64,000 bases of DNA. It comes from CAVTWH01 sp963850915 (lineage in GTDB: Bacteria > Actinomycetota > Actinomycetes > Mycobacteriales > Micromonosporaceae). Below, one piece after another: positions 17,010-25,114 of this stretch. Position numbers and translations under genes: made by a program. Positions within the stretch are counted from its first letter, which is position 1. Every line of letters begins with the position of its first letter. The stretch lies in contig CAWKND010000006.1 of assembly GCA_963850915.1 (NCBI GenBank), forward strand, positions 434,001-498,000, given 5' to 3'. The notes under the pieces were generated by a model. That model saw nothing but the letters and a program-made list of their open reading frames with translations. It was not told where the DNA came from and did no database searches.

Positions 17010-18629
17010 TCAGCCGGTGTACCCGGCGAAGATCTTGCTGAAGTCGTACGGCGACTGGGCGACGTTGGTGCACATGTAGAGCGCCCCGTTACACGCGTTG
17101 CGGTCCCGGGTCACCTCCCAGAACGCCAGCTCGCCGAGGTGGTTGGTCTTGGCGAAGCTGACCAGTTGGCTGGCGTCGGTCTTGTCGAAGACGTGCCCGT
17201 CGTCGTTCTGGCCGAGCATCGGGGTGACCCCGACCATCCGCCACAGCTGCGCCGAGGTCTTGCTGGGGTACAGGGTGGCCAACTGGTTCCTGGTGGCCGT
17301 CGCGGCCTGTACGGCGAAGTCGCCGTAGTCACCGGTCTGGTAGTAGTCCATCGCCATGACGTTGACCACGTCCAGGTTCACCCCGGCGTTGACCGCCGAG
17401 CGCAACACGTTGAGCCCGTTGGCATCCAGCCCGGTCGGCAGTACCGGCAGGGTCAGCGAGATCTTCAGGCTCGGGTTCGCCGTCTGCAGCGCCTTCATGG
17501 CCTGGGTACGAAGTGAGATCGAGGCCGGCTCGGCAACCGCGGAGCCCTCGATGTCGTAGTCGATGTACTTCAGGCTGTAGGCGTTGATGACCGCCTGGTA
17601 CTCCGCGGTCAACGCGCTGACCGTGGTGCAGGCCTGGGCCAGCTCGATGCCGCTCGCGCCGCCGAAGGAGATCTTCACGTCGCCGCCCTGTGCGCGCAGT
17701 GCGTTGATCTGGTCCAGTTCCCAGCCGCTGCGCGGGTCGTAGGCGTTGAACCAGCTGGCTTTGCAGCCGGCCGACGTGACGAAGGCGAGGGTGAAGTTCT
17801 TCAGCGTGCTGGCCGCCGCTATGTCGGTGAGTACCGGCGTCGGCCACGAGCCCATGTCGATGTACGGCGCGGTCGCCAGCGTGCTGCCGGTACCCCCGCC
17901 ACCGCCACTGCCGGCCGCAGTGGTGGCCGTGACCGCGTTGCTCGCGGCCGACAGGTTGCCCGCCGCGTCCCGTGCCTTGACGGTGAACGTGTAGCTGGTA
18001 CTCGGGTTGAGCCCGGAGACCGTGGCGCTGGTACCGGTCGCCGTGGCGACCTGGCTGGCGCCCTGGTAGACGTTGTAGCCCGTGACGCCCACGTTGTCGG
18101 TGGAGGCGTTCCACGCCAGGCTCACGCTGGACGAGGTGGTGGCGGTGCTGTGCAGGCTGGCCGGGGCGCTGGGCGCGGTGGTGTCCCCACTCCCGCCGCC
18201 GCTGCCGGTGGCGCAGTTTGAGCCGTTGATGAGGCAGTTGGTCGGGGTACCCGAGCCGCCGCCGACGATGAAGCCGAACGAGACGCTGGCACCGGCGGCG
18301 ACAGCGCCGTTGTAGTCCCGGTTCTTCGCGGTGATGTGCTGTCCGCTGGTGGTGATCAGGGTGTCCCAGTACGAGCCGAGGGTCAGCCCGGCCGGCAGGT
18401 CGAAGGTGACCGTCCAGGACGAGATGGCGGCGGACGTACCGTTGGTGATCGTGTACTTGGCCTGGTAGCCGGTACCCCAGTCGCTGTCCTTGCTGAACGT
18501 CGCGGTGACCGAGCCGGCCGCCTGGGCGTTGGTGGCCACGGCGACGCCGGTGGCGACCAGTGCGGCGGTGGCGAGAGTCGCGAGAGCGAGCAGGATCCGG
18601 GATCTGGAGCGCATGCGGGAGCTGGCCAT
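17010..18629 (-). CDS. Secreted modular chitinase: CBM2-like, fibronectin III, GH18
   Basis: A 539-residue exported enzyme. Order: signal peptide (to about residue 37, AQA site), CBM2-like cellulose/chitin-binding module (38-140; SWTVTFDLPAG and DYNGAVAAGASVSFGF), Gly/Ser linker, one fibronectin type III repeat (about 153-240; APSAPASLHSTATTSSSVSL), Gly linker, GH18 catalytic domain with IDYDIEG, Glu361 as acid. It should bind and cut insoluble chitin. ATG at 18629 follows GGAGG; an in-frame ATG at 18614 is a weaker alternative. A palindromic operator-like site lies about 80 bases upstream and a strong stem-loop follows. Confidence 0.9.
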   Translation of the reverse strand: MASSRMRSRSRILLALATLATAALVATGVAVATNAQAAGSVTATFSKDSDWGTGYQAKYTITNGTSAAISSWTVTFDLPAGLTLGSYWDTLITTSGQHITAKNRDYNGAVAAGASVSFGFIVGGGSGTPTNCLINGSNCATGSGGGSGDTTAPSAPASLHSTATTSSSVSLAWNASTDNVGVTGYNVYQGASQVATATGTSATVSGLNPSTSYTFTVKARDAAGNLSAASNAVTATTAAGSGGGGGTGSTLATAPYIDMGSWPTPVLTDIAAASTLKNFTLAFVTSAGCKASWFNAYDPRSGWELDQINALRAQGGDVKISFGGASGIELAQACTTVSALTAEYQAVINAYSLKYIDYDIEGSAVAEPASISLRTQAMKALQTANPSLKISLTLPVLPTGLDANGLNVLRSAVNAGVNLDVVNVMAMDYYQTGDYGDFAVQAATATRNQLATLYPSKTSAQLWRMVGVTPMLGQNDDGHVFDKTDASQLVSFAKTNHLGELAFWEVTRDRNACNGALYMCTNVAQSPYDFSKIFAGYTG

Positions 18630-18708
18630 GGCTGGCCTCCGAGGGCTTGGACGTGCCGGAAGGGACCGTGCGGATGAGACCGTGCGGATGACGAGGCCTG
18701 TCGATGCA

Positions 18709-18726
18709 AAACTGTAAGGACAGTTT
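18709..18726 (-). promoter_or_regulatory. Operator-like palindrome upstream of the modular chitinase
   Basis: AAACTGT-AAGG-ACAGTTT is a perfect 7-base inverted repeat with a 4-base centre, AT-rich in a GC-rich region, 80 bases before the chitinase start. It does not match the DasR consensus that I know. Position and symmetry suggest a repressor site for chitin or sugar control; the regulator is not identified. Confidence 0.5.
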
Positions 18727-18775
18727 CCAGTAGGCGTCAAGTGTTGACGGTTGTGGATGTCACCGGGTCACAAAC

Positions 18776-19747
18776 TCAGGGCGTGCGACCGAAGGTGATC
18801 CGGTAGTCGCAGTCGGCGGCGCAGGTGAAGGTACTGGTCGCGTCGTCGTCGACGTAGGAGTACGCGAACGGCTCGGCCTTCTTGAAGATGGCCGCGTAGT
18901 CCACTGGCCACTTCGTCGGGTCGCAGGCCGAGCGCGGCGCCCACTGGCCCCGGCAGCAGTACTGGTCGGTGTCGAACCGGGCACACGGCGAGATGCAGCC
19001 GCCGGTACTGACCACCAGCGCGGCCGGACAGTCGACGTCGTTGGTGCAGCCGGCTTTGGTACACCCCTTGGTACTGAACGGATCCGCCGTCTTGCCCCGG
19101 GTGATGTTGATCCACATCGGCAGGTTCGAGCCGTCGACCAGGCTCACGTCGTAGAAGTCCAGGTTCTGCCACGAGTTGAAGTTGTACTCGGCCAGGGTGG
19201 CCGGGATCGCCCCGTACTGCTTGCACTGCAAGCGCCCCGCGCAGTCGCCGGTCGCGCAGTGCCCGACTCCGGCGGAGTTGAAGGAGCAGCCGGTCCGCCC
19301 CCAGAACCGGCCGTTCCACTTGTCCGGCACGGTGACGGACAGGCTCTGCCCGGCCGGCAGTACCCACCCGGTGGTGGTCAGCGCCGGCTGCGCGGTCTGC
19401 TGCCAGCCGGCCACCCAGATGGTCTGGGACAGCGCGTTGACGAAGGTGACCAGCCGCTGCCCGGCCGGTGCCGTCTTCGGTCCGGCCGCTTTCGCCGGGG
19501 TGCTCGGCGACGCCGATCGGCTCGGGCTGGCGCTCGCTGTCGGGCTGGGTGTCGCCGCCGGCTGAGTTCCCGAGGGTGGCGCGGTGGGCGCGAGGCCGGT
19601 GGCGGTCGCCGTGCCTGTCTGCCCCGCGCGCGGCGCGGCGCGGCCGCCGACGCCGAACCACAGCATGGCCGCCGCCACGAGCAGCACGACGGTTGCGGCG
19701 GCGCCGAACCACAGCACAGGTCGCCCGGGTACGCGGTGGCTCGCCAT
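18776..19747 (-). CDS. Thaumatin-like protein, membrane-tethered or secreted (TLP1)
   Basis: A 323-residue protein: basic N-terminus, one hydrophobic span at about 12-33, Ala/Thr/Ser/Pro linker, then a thaumatin domain (about 97-323). It contains the thaumatin signature as GVGHCATGDCAGRLQC and the acidic-cleft segment DFYDVSLVDGSNLPM. Fourteen cysteines remain; the first and last cysteines of plant TLPs, which pair together, are both absent. Plant PR-5 proteins and relatives bind beta-glucan or permeabilise fungi. Bacterial function is inferred only. It lies just upstream of two chitinase genes and follows a paralogue by 32 bases, probably as one operon. Confidence 0.85.
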   Translation of the reverse strand: MASHRVPGRPVLWFGAAATVVLLVAAAMLWFGVGGRAAPRAGQTGTATATGLAPTAPPSGTQPAATPSPTASASPSRSASPSTPAKAAGPKTAPAGQRLVTFVNALSQTIWVAGWQQTAQPALTTTGWVLPAGQSLSVTVPDKWNGRFWGRTGCSFNSAGVGHCATGDCAGRLQCKQYGAIPATLAEYNFNSWQNLDFYDVSLVDGSNLPMWINITRGKTADPFSTKGCTKAGCTNDVDCPAALVVSTGGCISPCARFDTDQYCCRGQWAPRSACDPTKWPVDYAAIFKKAEPFAYSYVDDDATSTFTCAADCDYRITFGRTP

Positions 19748-19779
19748 GGGGCCCCCTTTTCAGGTCGTGGCGGTGTGGG

Positions 19780-20718
19780 TCAGGCCGGACTGGTACCGAA
19801 GGTGATGCGGTAGTCGCAGTTGCCCCGGCACGACATGGTCGCCGAGTCGTCGTAGGCGTAGGAGTAGGCGTACGGCTCGGCGTCCTTGAAGACCTTCGGG
19901 TAGTCGACCGGCCACTTCGCGGGTACGCAGTTGGCCCGGCCGGACCACGCGCCACGACAGCAGTAGTCGTCGGTACCGAACGCGGCGCACGCGGTCGTGC
20001 AGGCCACCACGGCACCACCCTTGCTCACCTGCATAGGCGCCGGACAGTTCACCGCCTTGGTACAGCCGGCCGCCGAGCACCCGGTCGAGCTGAGCGGATC
20101 CTTGGTCGTACCGGCGAGGATGTTGATCCACATCGGCAGGTTCGAGCCGTCGACCAGGCTCACGTCGTAGAAGTCCAGCCCGTTCCAGGCGCCGAACGTC
20201 CACTCGGCGAGGGTGGCCGGCGTGGCGCCGCTGCCGGTGCACTGGAAGCCGCCCGCACAGTCGCCGGTCTGGCAGTGCCCCTTACCGGCCGAGTCGAAGT
20301 TGCAGCCTGTGCGCCCCCAGAACCGTCCACTCCACTGGTTGGGTACCGGTACCACCACCCGGGCGCCGGGAGCCAGCAGCCAGCCGGTGGCGGCCAGCGG
20401 ATGCTTGCTGTCCCGGGTGGCCGCCGCCCACACCGTCTGGGTCAGCTGGTTGACCAGCGTGACCGTACGGGCATTGCCGCGCGCGGAGCTTGACGGAGTG
20501 GGGGAGCTGGGCGTCGCCGTAGGGTCGGGCGTCACCGCGGGCTGCTCTGCCAGCGCCACGGATGGTGCCGCGGATGGCTGGTGAGTCGGCAGCGCGTGCG
20601 CGTGCACCGGGCCGGTACGTCCGACGGCGTACCAGATGATGGCGAGCACGATCGCGAACGCGATCAGCCCGACCGCCGTGAACAGGTACGCCGGTCGGGT
20701 GGGTTGGCCGTGCCGCAT
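19780..20718 (-). CDS. Thaumatin-like protein, membrane-tethered or secreted (TLP2)
   Basis: A 312-residue paralogue of the next gene: hydrophobic span at about 9-32 (YLFTAVGLIAFAIVLAIIW), Pro/Ser/Thr linker, then a thaumatin domain with signature GKGHCQTGDCAGGFQC, cleft segment DFYDVSLVDGSNLPM, and end CDYRITFGTSPA. It also has 14 cysteines, missing the same terminal pair. ATG at 20718 is used; a frame to 20820 adds residues without export logic. Lack of a clear Ala-x-Ala site suggests the span may be an anchor rather than a cleaved signal. First gene of the chitinase/thaumatin block. Confidence 0.85.
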   Translation of the reverse strand: MRHGQPTRPAYLFTAVGLIAFAIVLAIIWYAVGRTGPVHAHALPTHQPSAAPSVALAEQPAVTPDPTATPSSPTPSSSARGNARTVTLVNQLTQTVWAAATRDSKHPLAATGWLLAPGARVVVPVPNQWSGRFWGRTGCNFDSAGKGHCQTGDCAGGFQCTGSGATPATLAEWTFGAWNGLDFYDVSLVDGSNLPMWINILAGTTKDPLSSTGCSAAGCTKAVNCPAPMQVSKGGAVVACTTACAAFGTDDYCCRGAWSGRANCVPAKWPVDYPKVFKDAEPYAYSYAYDDSATMSCRGNCDYRITFGTSPA

Positions 20719-20842
20719 GATCGCCTCGCTGCGCCGCGCTGTCGGGTGGCCGGCTCCCGCCGACCGGACAGGAGACCCGTGGCACGGTGACCGGATTACG
20801 GTTTTCTCCGAGCCGGCCACCGCCGCCCCCAGGACCGGGATG

Positions 20843-21541
20843 CTAGGACCGGCGCTGTGCGAAGAGGACCGCTCCGGAAGCGGTCTCGTCGAGGTCGAGC
20901 AGCAGCTGGGCCTTGACCGTGAAGCCGGCTTCGTGCAGCCAGGCCGTCACCTGGTCAGGCTGGCGGCGGTGCACGTAGACGTTCATCGGATGACCGCCGT
21001 AGCCCTGAGTCTTCAGCCGCGACCCATCCCCGACGTGGAAGCCGAGCAACAGCGGTCCACCGGGGCGTACCACCCGCCGGAAGTGGCCGAGGACCGCGGG
21101 GATCTCGTCGTCGGGGATGTGGATCAACGACCAGAAGGCGAGCAGGCCGGCGACCGAGGCGTCGGCGAGTCGCAGATCCGTCATCGAGCCCACCTCGAAC
21201 CGCAGGTCGGCGTGCTCGCGCCGAGCGATCTCGATCATCGCGGGCGACAGATCGATGCCGAAGACGTCGACGCCCAACCGCTGCAGGTAGGCAGTGACGT
21301 GTCCTGGTCCGCAGCCCACGTCGGCCACAGGTCCGGCGCCGGCGGCGTGGACCAGGTCGGCGAACAATCCCAACGCCGCACGCAGGTACGGCTCCCCAGC
21401 CAGTGCGTCCCGCGTGAAATCGGAGTAGCTGCCGGCAACCGTGTCGTACGAGGTCCGGGTGTCCACCAGCCAACCGCCCGCTTGCCTGGACCCTGGTCCG
21501 GCGGTGTTGCCATCCGCCGGCGTTGTCCCGGTTCCCGTCAT
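20843..21541 (-). CDS. Class I SAM-dependent methyltransferase
   Basis: A 232-residue Rossmann-fold methyltransferase. Motif I is VADVGCGPGHVT (about residue 72), the acidic end of strand 2 is VFGIDLSP, and the motif IV region is LLAFWSLIHIPDDE. The beginning TRTSYDTVAGSYSDF is typical of small-molecule methyltransferases of the UbiE-like group. The substrate is unknown. A 46-residue CxxC gene ends 21 bases upstream in the same direction, so they may share a transcript. Confidence 0.85.
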   Translation of the reverse strand: MTGTGTTPADGNTAGPGSRQAGGWLVDTRTSYDTVAGSYSDFTRDALAGEPYLRAALGLFADLVHAAGAGPVADVGCGPGHVTAYLQRLGVDVFGIDLSPAMIEIARREHADLRFEVGSMTDLRLADASVAGLLAFWSLIHIPDDEIPAVLGHFRRVVRPGGPLLLGFHVGDGSRLKTQGYGGHPMNVYVHRRQPDQVTAWLHEAGFTVKAQLLLDLDETASGAVLFAQRRS

Positions 21542-21562
21542 CCTTCGATCACGAGGGGAAGG

Positions 21563-21703
21563 CTACTTCGAGGGCTGGCCGCTGCCCGCGCACTGCGCGC
21601 TGTCCGCACCTGCGCCGTCCGGCTGATGTGGCGGGGTCGGGTTGCCGGCATTGACGTAGACCCGGGCACCACACACCGGACACCTGCTCATCACTTGCGC
21701 CAT
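21563..21703 (-). CDS. Small zinc-knuckle-like protein (46 residues)
   Basis: A short gene: ATG at 21703, a second ATG at 21691, stop TAG at 21563-21565. The product begins MAQVMSRCPVCGARVYVN and ends QCAGSGQPSK. The CPVCG pair plus a later Cys in a CxGSG motif is a pattern of tiny actinobacterial zinc-ribbon-like proteins of unknown role. It fills most of the gap between the Nudix gene and the methyltransferase gene, all on the minus strand. It could bind one zinc with a non-Cys fourth ligand (the His in PPHQP). Confidence 0.6.
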   Translation of the reverse strand: MAQVMSRCPVCGARVYVNAGNPTPPHQPDGAGADSAQCAGSGQPSK

Positions 21704-21755
21704 GCCGTTCTTCCTACCCGCATCCGGACCGGCCCACGCGCAACCAAGGAGCCGG

Positions 21756-22241
21756 TCATGCGTACGGGCGGCCGGTGGGTGGGCGCAGCCGGGCCAGCAG
21801 GAGACCCACGTCGATCATGTCGCTGCGCTCCTCGGGCAGATCATCGAGGAGTTCGAGGGGTACCCACCGGGCCAGGTCCGTCGAGCCGTCGACCTCGTTG
21901 CGCAGCTCGCCACCGATCACGCGGACCGCGTACATGATCTGGATGGCGTGGAAGTCGGCTACCGCACCACCAGGGCGGGGGTACTCGTGGCGGGCCGAGT
22001 TGATACCGAGCAGCTGCTCGACCTCGACGTCGTACCCGGTCTCCTCGGCCAGCTCGCGGAGGACCGCGTCGTACGGGTCCTCGCCGTGCTCCACGCCGCC
22101 GCCCGGCAGCGTCCAACTGCGAACCCCGTCCGGCCCCACGTAGCGGGCAAGCAGCACCCGGCCACCGTCCACACAGATGCCGTACGCGGAAACCCGCAGC
22201 TCAGGACGGGTCAGCCGCACGATGATCGTCTCCTCAGGCAC
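21756..22241 (-). CDS. Nudix hydrolase
   Basis: A 161-residue Nudix-fold pyrophosphohydrolase. The Nudix box is complete: G-x5-E-x7-REL-x-EE-x-G in GGVEHGEDPYDAVLRELAEE followed by TGY. The start VPEETIIVRLTRPELRVSAYG places GTG at 22241. It would cleave a nucleoside diphosphate linked to another moiety; the substrate is not predictable. It is divergent from the amino-acid permease, with 276 bases between starts that hold no other gene I can see. Confidence 0.85.
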   Translation of the reverse strand: MPEETIIVRLTRPELRVSAYGICVDGGRVLLARYVGPDGVRSWTLPGGGVEHGEDPYDAVLRELAEETGYDVEVEQLLGINSARHEYPRPGGAVADFHAIQIMYAVRVIGGELRNEVDGSTDLARWVPLELLDDLPEERSDMIDVGLLLARLRPPTGRPYA

Positions 22242-22517
22242 GCCCGAGCACAGCACTCGGGGATCACCCTGGCAAACCAATTCCGACGGCCGAGCATGGA
22301 CACCCGCGGACACCACCAGGTCGCCGGCAGAACGCCGGTGGAACCTCGGAAGAAGATCGCTGCGGTGCGCGATCAAATCAGCACTCGCGGATATCGACGG
22401 CGTTGTGGGAGGATCGGCGACGTTTGCGTGGGCCGCCGGTACCCCCGGATTTTGCACCGGCCCGTCGCGCGCCAGGACATCGCAGGGTGCCGGTGTTCGT
22501 CTCGGATGGAGGGGTTG

Positions 22518-23990
22518 ATGAGCAGGAGAAGCGGCGGCCTGGACCGCGGCAGTTTGACCACGTGGGGGATGACGTTCTTCACGGTCAGCGCGTCCGCGCC
22601 AATGACGGTTATCGCCGGCGCCGTGGTGGCCACGTACGCCGTCACCGGCGTCGTCGGCGTACCGCTGTCCTTTCTGGTGCTGATGTTCGCGCTCTGGCCG
22701 TTCACGGTCGGGTACACCGCGATGGGTCGGCACCTCTCGCACGCCGGCGTGTTCTACGCCTTCCTCGCCCGCGGGCTGGGTCGGGTCGCCGGGGTGGCCG
22801 GTGGCCTGCTCGCGCTGCTGGCCTACAACGCCATCCAGATCTGCCTGTACGGCCTGCTCGGCGCCAGCATGACCGCGTTCGTACCCAGTGCCGGGCTGGC
22901 CTGGTGGGCCTGGGCACTGATCGCCTGGGCGGTGGTCGGCATCCTCGGCGTACTGCACATCAACCTCAACGCCAAGGTGCTCGCCGTCCTGCTGGTGGCC
23001 GAGCTGGTGATGATCGTGCTGTTCGACCTGGCCGGCTTCGGTCACCCGGCCGGTGGCCACGTGTCGCTCGCCGGCCTGGCACCGAGCAACCTGATGACCG
23101 CCGGTATCGGTGGTGTACTCGCCTTCGGTATCGCGTCCTTCGTCGGGTACGAGAGCGGCCTGGCCTACAGCGAGGAGGCGCGCGGTACCGGCCCGGTCAC
23201 CCGGGCCACCTTCACCGCGTTGATCTTCCTGGGCGTGCTCTATTCCGTCTCGTCGCTGGCGATGAGTGTCACGGCCGGCCCCAAGGACATCCCGGCGACC
23301 GCGGCCAGCAACCCGGGCCTGCCCTTCGACGTGATCGGCAACGCCTACGGCGGCCCGGTGGCCACCTTCGCCAACCTGCTGCTGATCACAAGCATCCTGG
23401 GCGCCATGATCAGCTTCCACAACACGGTGGCCCGGTACCTCTACGCCCTTGGCCGTGAGCGGGTACTGCCAGGTGCGCTCGGCCGCATCGGCAAGGGCAG
23501 TACCGCCGGCTCGCCGATCGCCGCGTCGCTGGTCCAGTCGATCCTGGCGGTCGTGGTCTTCCTGGGCTTCGCGGTCCGCGGACTGGACCCGGTGGTCACC
23601 CTGTTCACCTGGCTGTCGGCGATCGCGGCGCTGGCGATCGGGCTGCTGATGGCGGCCACCTCGGTGGCGGTGGCGCGCTGGTTCCGCAACAACCCGGCCG
23701 CGGCGGCGGCCGAGTCCGGGTGGGCCACCACGGGCGCCCCGATCCTCGGCGCGATCACCCTGGCGGCGGTGTTCCTGATCACCGTGTACAACATCGACTC
23801 GGTACTCGGTACCGACTCGACGGTGCTCACCATCGTCATCCCGGGCCTGGTGTTCTTCGTCGCGCTGATCGGCATCGTCTGGGGCCTGGCACTGCGCTCG
23901 TCCCGCCCGGACGTGTACCAGTTCATCGGCGAGGGCGAGCGCCGTCCACTGGAGACGACCACCCCCACCTTCGCCAACATCCGTATCTGA
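22518..23990 (+). CDS. APC-superfamily amino-acid permease
   Basis: A 490-residue inner-membrane transporter with about 12 spans. Family marks include LTTWGMTFFTVSASAPMTV in span 1, the GIASFVGYESGLAYSEEARGTG segment (span 6 and following loop), and HNTVARYLYALGRERVLP before span 9. It is a sodium- or proton-coupled amino-acid or amine importer; the substrate is unclear. ATG at 22518 follows GGAGGGG; much longer frames upstream are ignored. A strong hairpin follows the stop. Confidence 0.9.
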   Translation: MSRRSGGLDRGSLTTWGMTFFTVSASAPMTVIAGAVVATYAVTGVVGVPLSFLVLMFALWPFTVGYTAMGRHLSHAGVFYAFLARGLGRVAGVAGGLLALLAYNAIQICLYGLLGASMTAFVPSAGLAWWAWALIAWAVVGILGVLHINLNAKVLAVLLVAELVMIVLFDLAGFGHPAGGHVSLAGLAPSNLMTAGIGGVLAFGIASFVGYESGLAYSEEARGTGPVTRATFTALIFLGVLYSVSSLAMSVTAGPKDIPATAASNPGLPFDVIGNAYGGPVATFANLLLITSILGAMISFHNTVARYLYALGRERVLPGALGRIGKGSTAGSPIAASLVQSILAVVVFLGFAVRGLDPVVTLFTWLSAIAALAIGLLMAATSVAVARWFRNNPAAAAAESGWATTGAPILGAITLAAVFLITVYNIDSVLGTDSTVLTIVIPGLVFFVALIGIVWGLALRSSRPDVYQFIGEGERRPLETTTPTFANIRI

Positions 23991-24009
23991 CCGGTAACGC
24001 GATCACAAC

Positions 24010-24039
24010 GGCGCCCCCGGACCTCGGTCCGGGGGCGCC
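24010..24039. terminator. Stem-loop terminator between permease and converging gene
   Basis: Perfect 14-base arms, GGCGCCCCCGGACC and its complement, around a TC centre, 20 bases past the permease stop. It can act in both directions for the two converging genes. Confidence 0.85.
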
Positions 24040-24041
24040 GT

Positions 24042-24073
24042 TCGTGCGTCTTGCTCGTGCGTCTTGGTCGTGC
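24042..24073. repeat. 13-base tandem repeat, about 2.5 copies
   Basis: TCGTGCGTCTTGC, TCGTGCGTCTTGG and a partial TCGTGC follow each other directly after the terminator and just short of the converging gene's stop. Confidence 0.7.
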
Positions 24074-24083
24074 TGCGTAGCGG

Positions 24084-24890
24084 TCAGCGGCCGGTGCGTG
24101 GGCGTGGCGTGCTCCGGCGGGCGCGTTCGGCGTAGCTGGCGTCGACGACTCCGGCCAGCCGGTCCAGCCACGCGTGCGGGTGGCTCGGGCGGGGCCGGTA
24201 GTCGACCGGGATCATCGGGCCCTGGGCGAAGCCGGACATGTAGCCCAGCAGCCGGTTGCAGTTCAGCTTGGTCTGGCTCTGGCTGCCGTCCCGGGACATC
24301 TCGATCCAGGTACCGTCGGTGAGCCGGATGTCGCAGTGCGACGGCAGCTGCAGACCGAAGCCGGAGCGTACCTCGATCCAGTTCTGGCCCGGGGTACCCA
24401 GCGACGAGACACCGATGCCGACGAACTCGGCGTTGGCCGGCATGGTCTCCGCCCGGTCGGTGAGGTCCAGCGGATTCCAGCCGCCCGCCCGGTAGTGGTA
24501 TTCCGCGATCTCGGTCAGGTTGGCCAGCAGCTGCGGCAGGTCGCGTACGTTGTACTTGGGGCGCTCGTCGTCGGTGTCCTGGAACATCCGGGTGGCCGCG
24601 AAGATTTCAAACTGCCGGGCTGATCCACCGGACAAACGGGTCTCGGCACCATACAGAAGTGCAAATGCGTGCGGCCCGGGCAACCGGCCCTGTGGCTTGT
24701 CGGCCACCACCATCGCGTGGTTGAACGAGAGCTTCTGCATCCTGAAAAGTACGGCTTCGCGCAGGTACGCCCACGCGGGGTTGGCTGGCTCGGCGGGGCC
24801 GGTTGGTGCGGCAGCCTGTGTCCACAATGGATCAGTGGCTCTTCTCTGCCCTGGTCCTGCGGGGTTCCAGCCTCCGGTGGCGTAGCTCAC
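24084..24890 (-). CDS. Conserved-looking protein of unknown function
   Basis: A 268-residue soluble protein with no signal peptide or membrane span. GTG at 24890 is chosen because GAAGGAGGAGG lies directly upstream. Composition is balanced, with blocks such as KLSFNHAMVVADKPQGRLPGPHAFALL and HCDIRLTDGTWIEMSRDG that suggest a folded mixed alpha/beta domain from about residue 45. I do not recognise a family. It is divergent from the decarboxylase gene and may share its control region. Confidence 0.6.
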   Translation of the reverse strand: MSYATGGWNPAGPGQRRATDPLWTQAAAPTGPAEPANPAWAYLREAVLFRMQKLSFNHAMVVADKPQGRLPGPHAFALLYGAETRLSGGSARQFEIFAATRMFQDTDDERPKYNVRDLPQLLANLTEIAEYHYRAGGWNPLDLTDRAETMPANAEFVGIGVSSLGTPGQNWIEVRSGFGLQLPSHCDIRLTDGTWIEMSRDGSQSQTKLNCNRLLGYMSGFAQGPMIPVDYRPRPSHPHAWLDRLAGVVDASYAERARRSTPRPRTGR

Positions 24891-25011
24891 GCCTCCTCCT
24901 TCTCGGGAATTGAATCGATCGGCAGCGCTACTCTTCCACATTTGCGCCGTCTTGATAACCACTCCCGGTTGACATGATTTGACTGCGGGTGATCTACGTC
25001 TCGGCAAACCG

Positions 25012-25041
25012 TTGACCCGGGCGACAGATGCACCCTAGGGT
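25012..25041 (+). promoter_or_regulatory. Candidate promoter of the decarboxylase gene
   Basis: TTGACC (25012-25017) and TAGGGT (25036-25041) are spaced 18 bases apart, 74 bases before the GTG start at 25115. The pair fits the actinobacterial housekeeping consensus moderately well. Confidence 0.5.
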
Positions 25042-25114
25042 CATCAAAGCATCGACGCTCGCGCACCAGCTTGATCGTCGCACCGATCACGACGGACCTG
25101 AACTTGGAGGGAAC

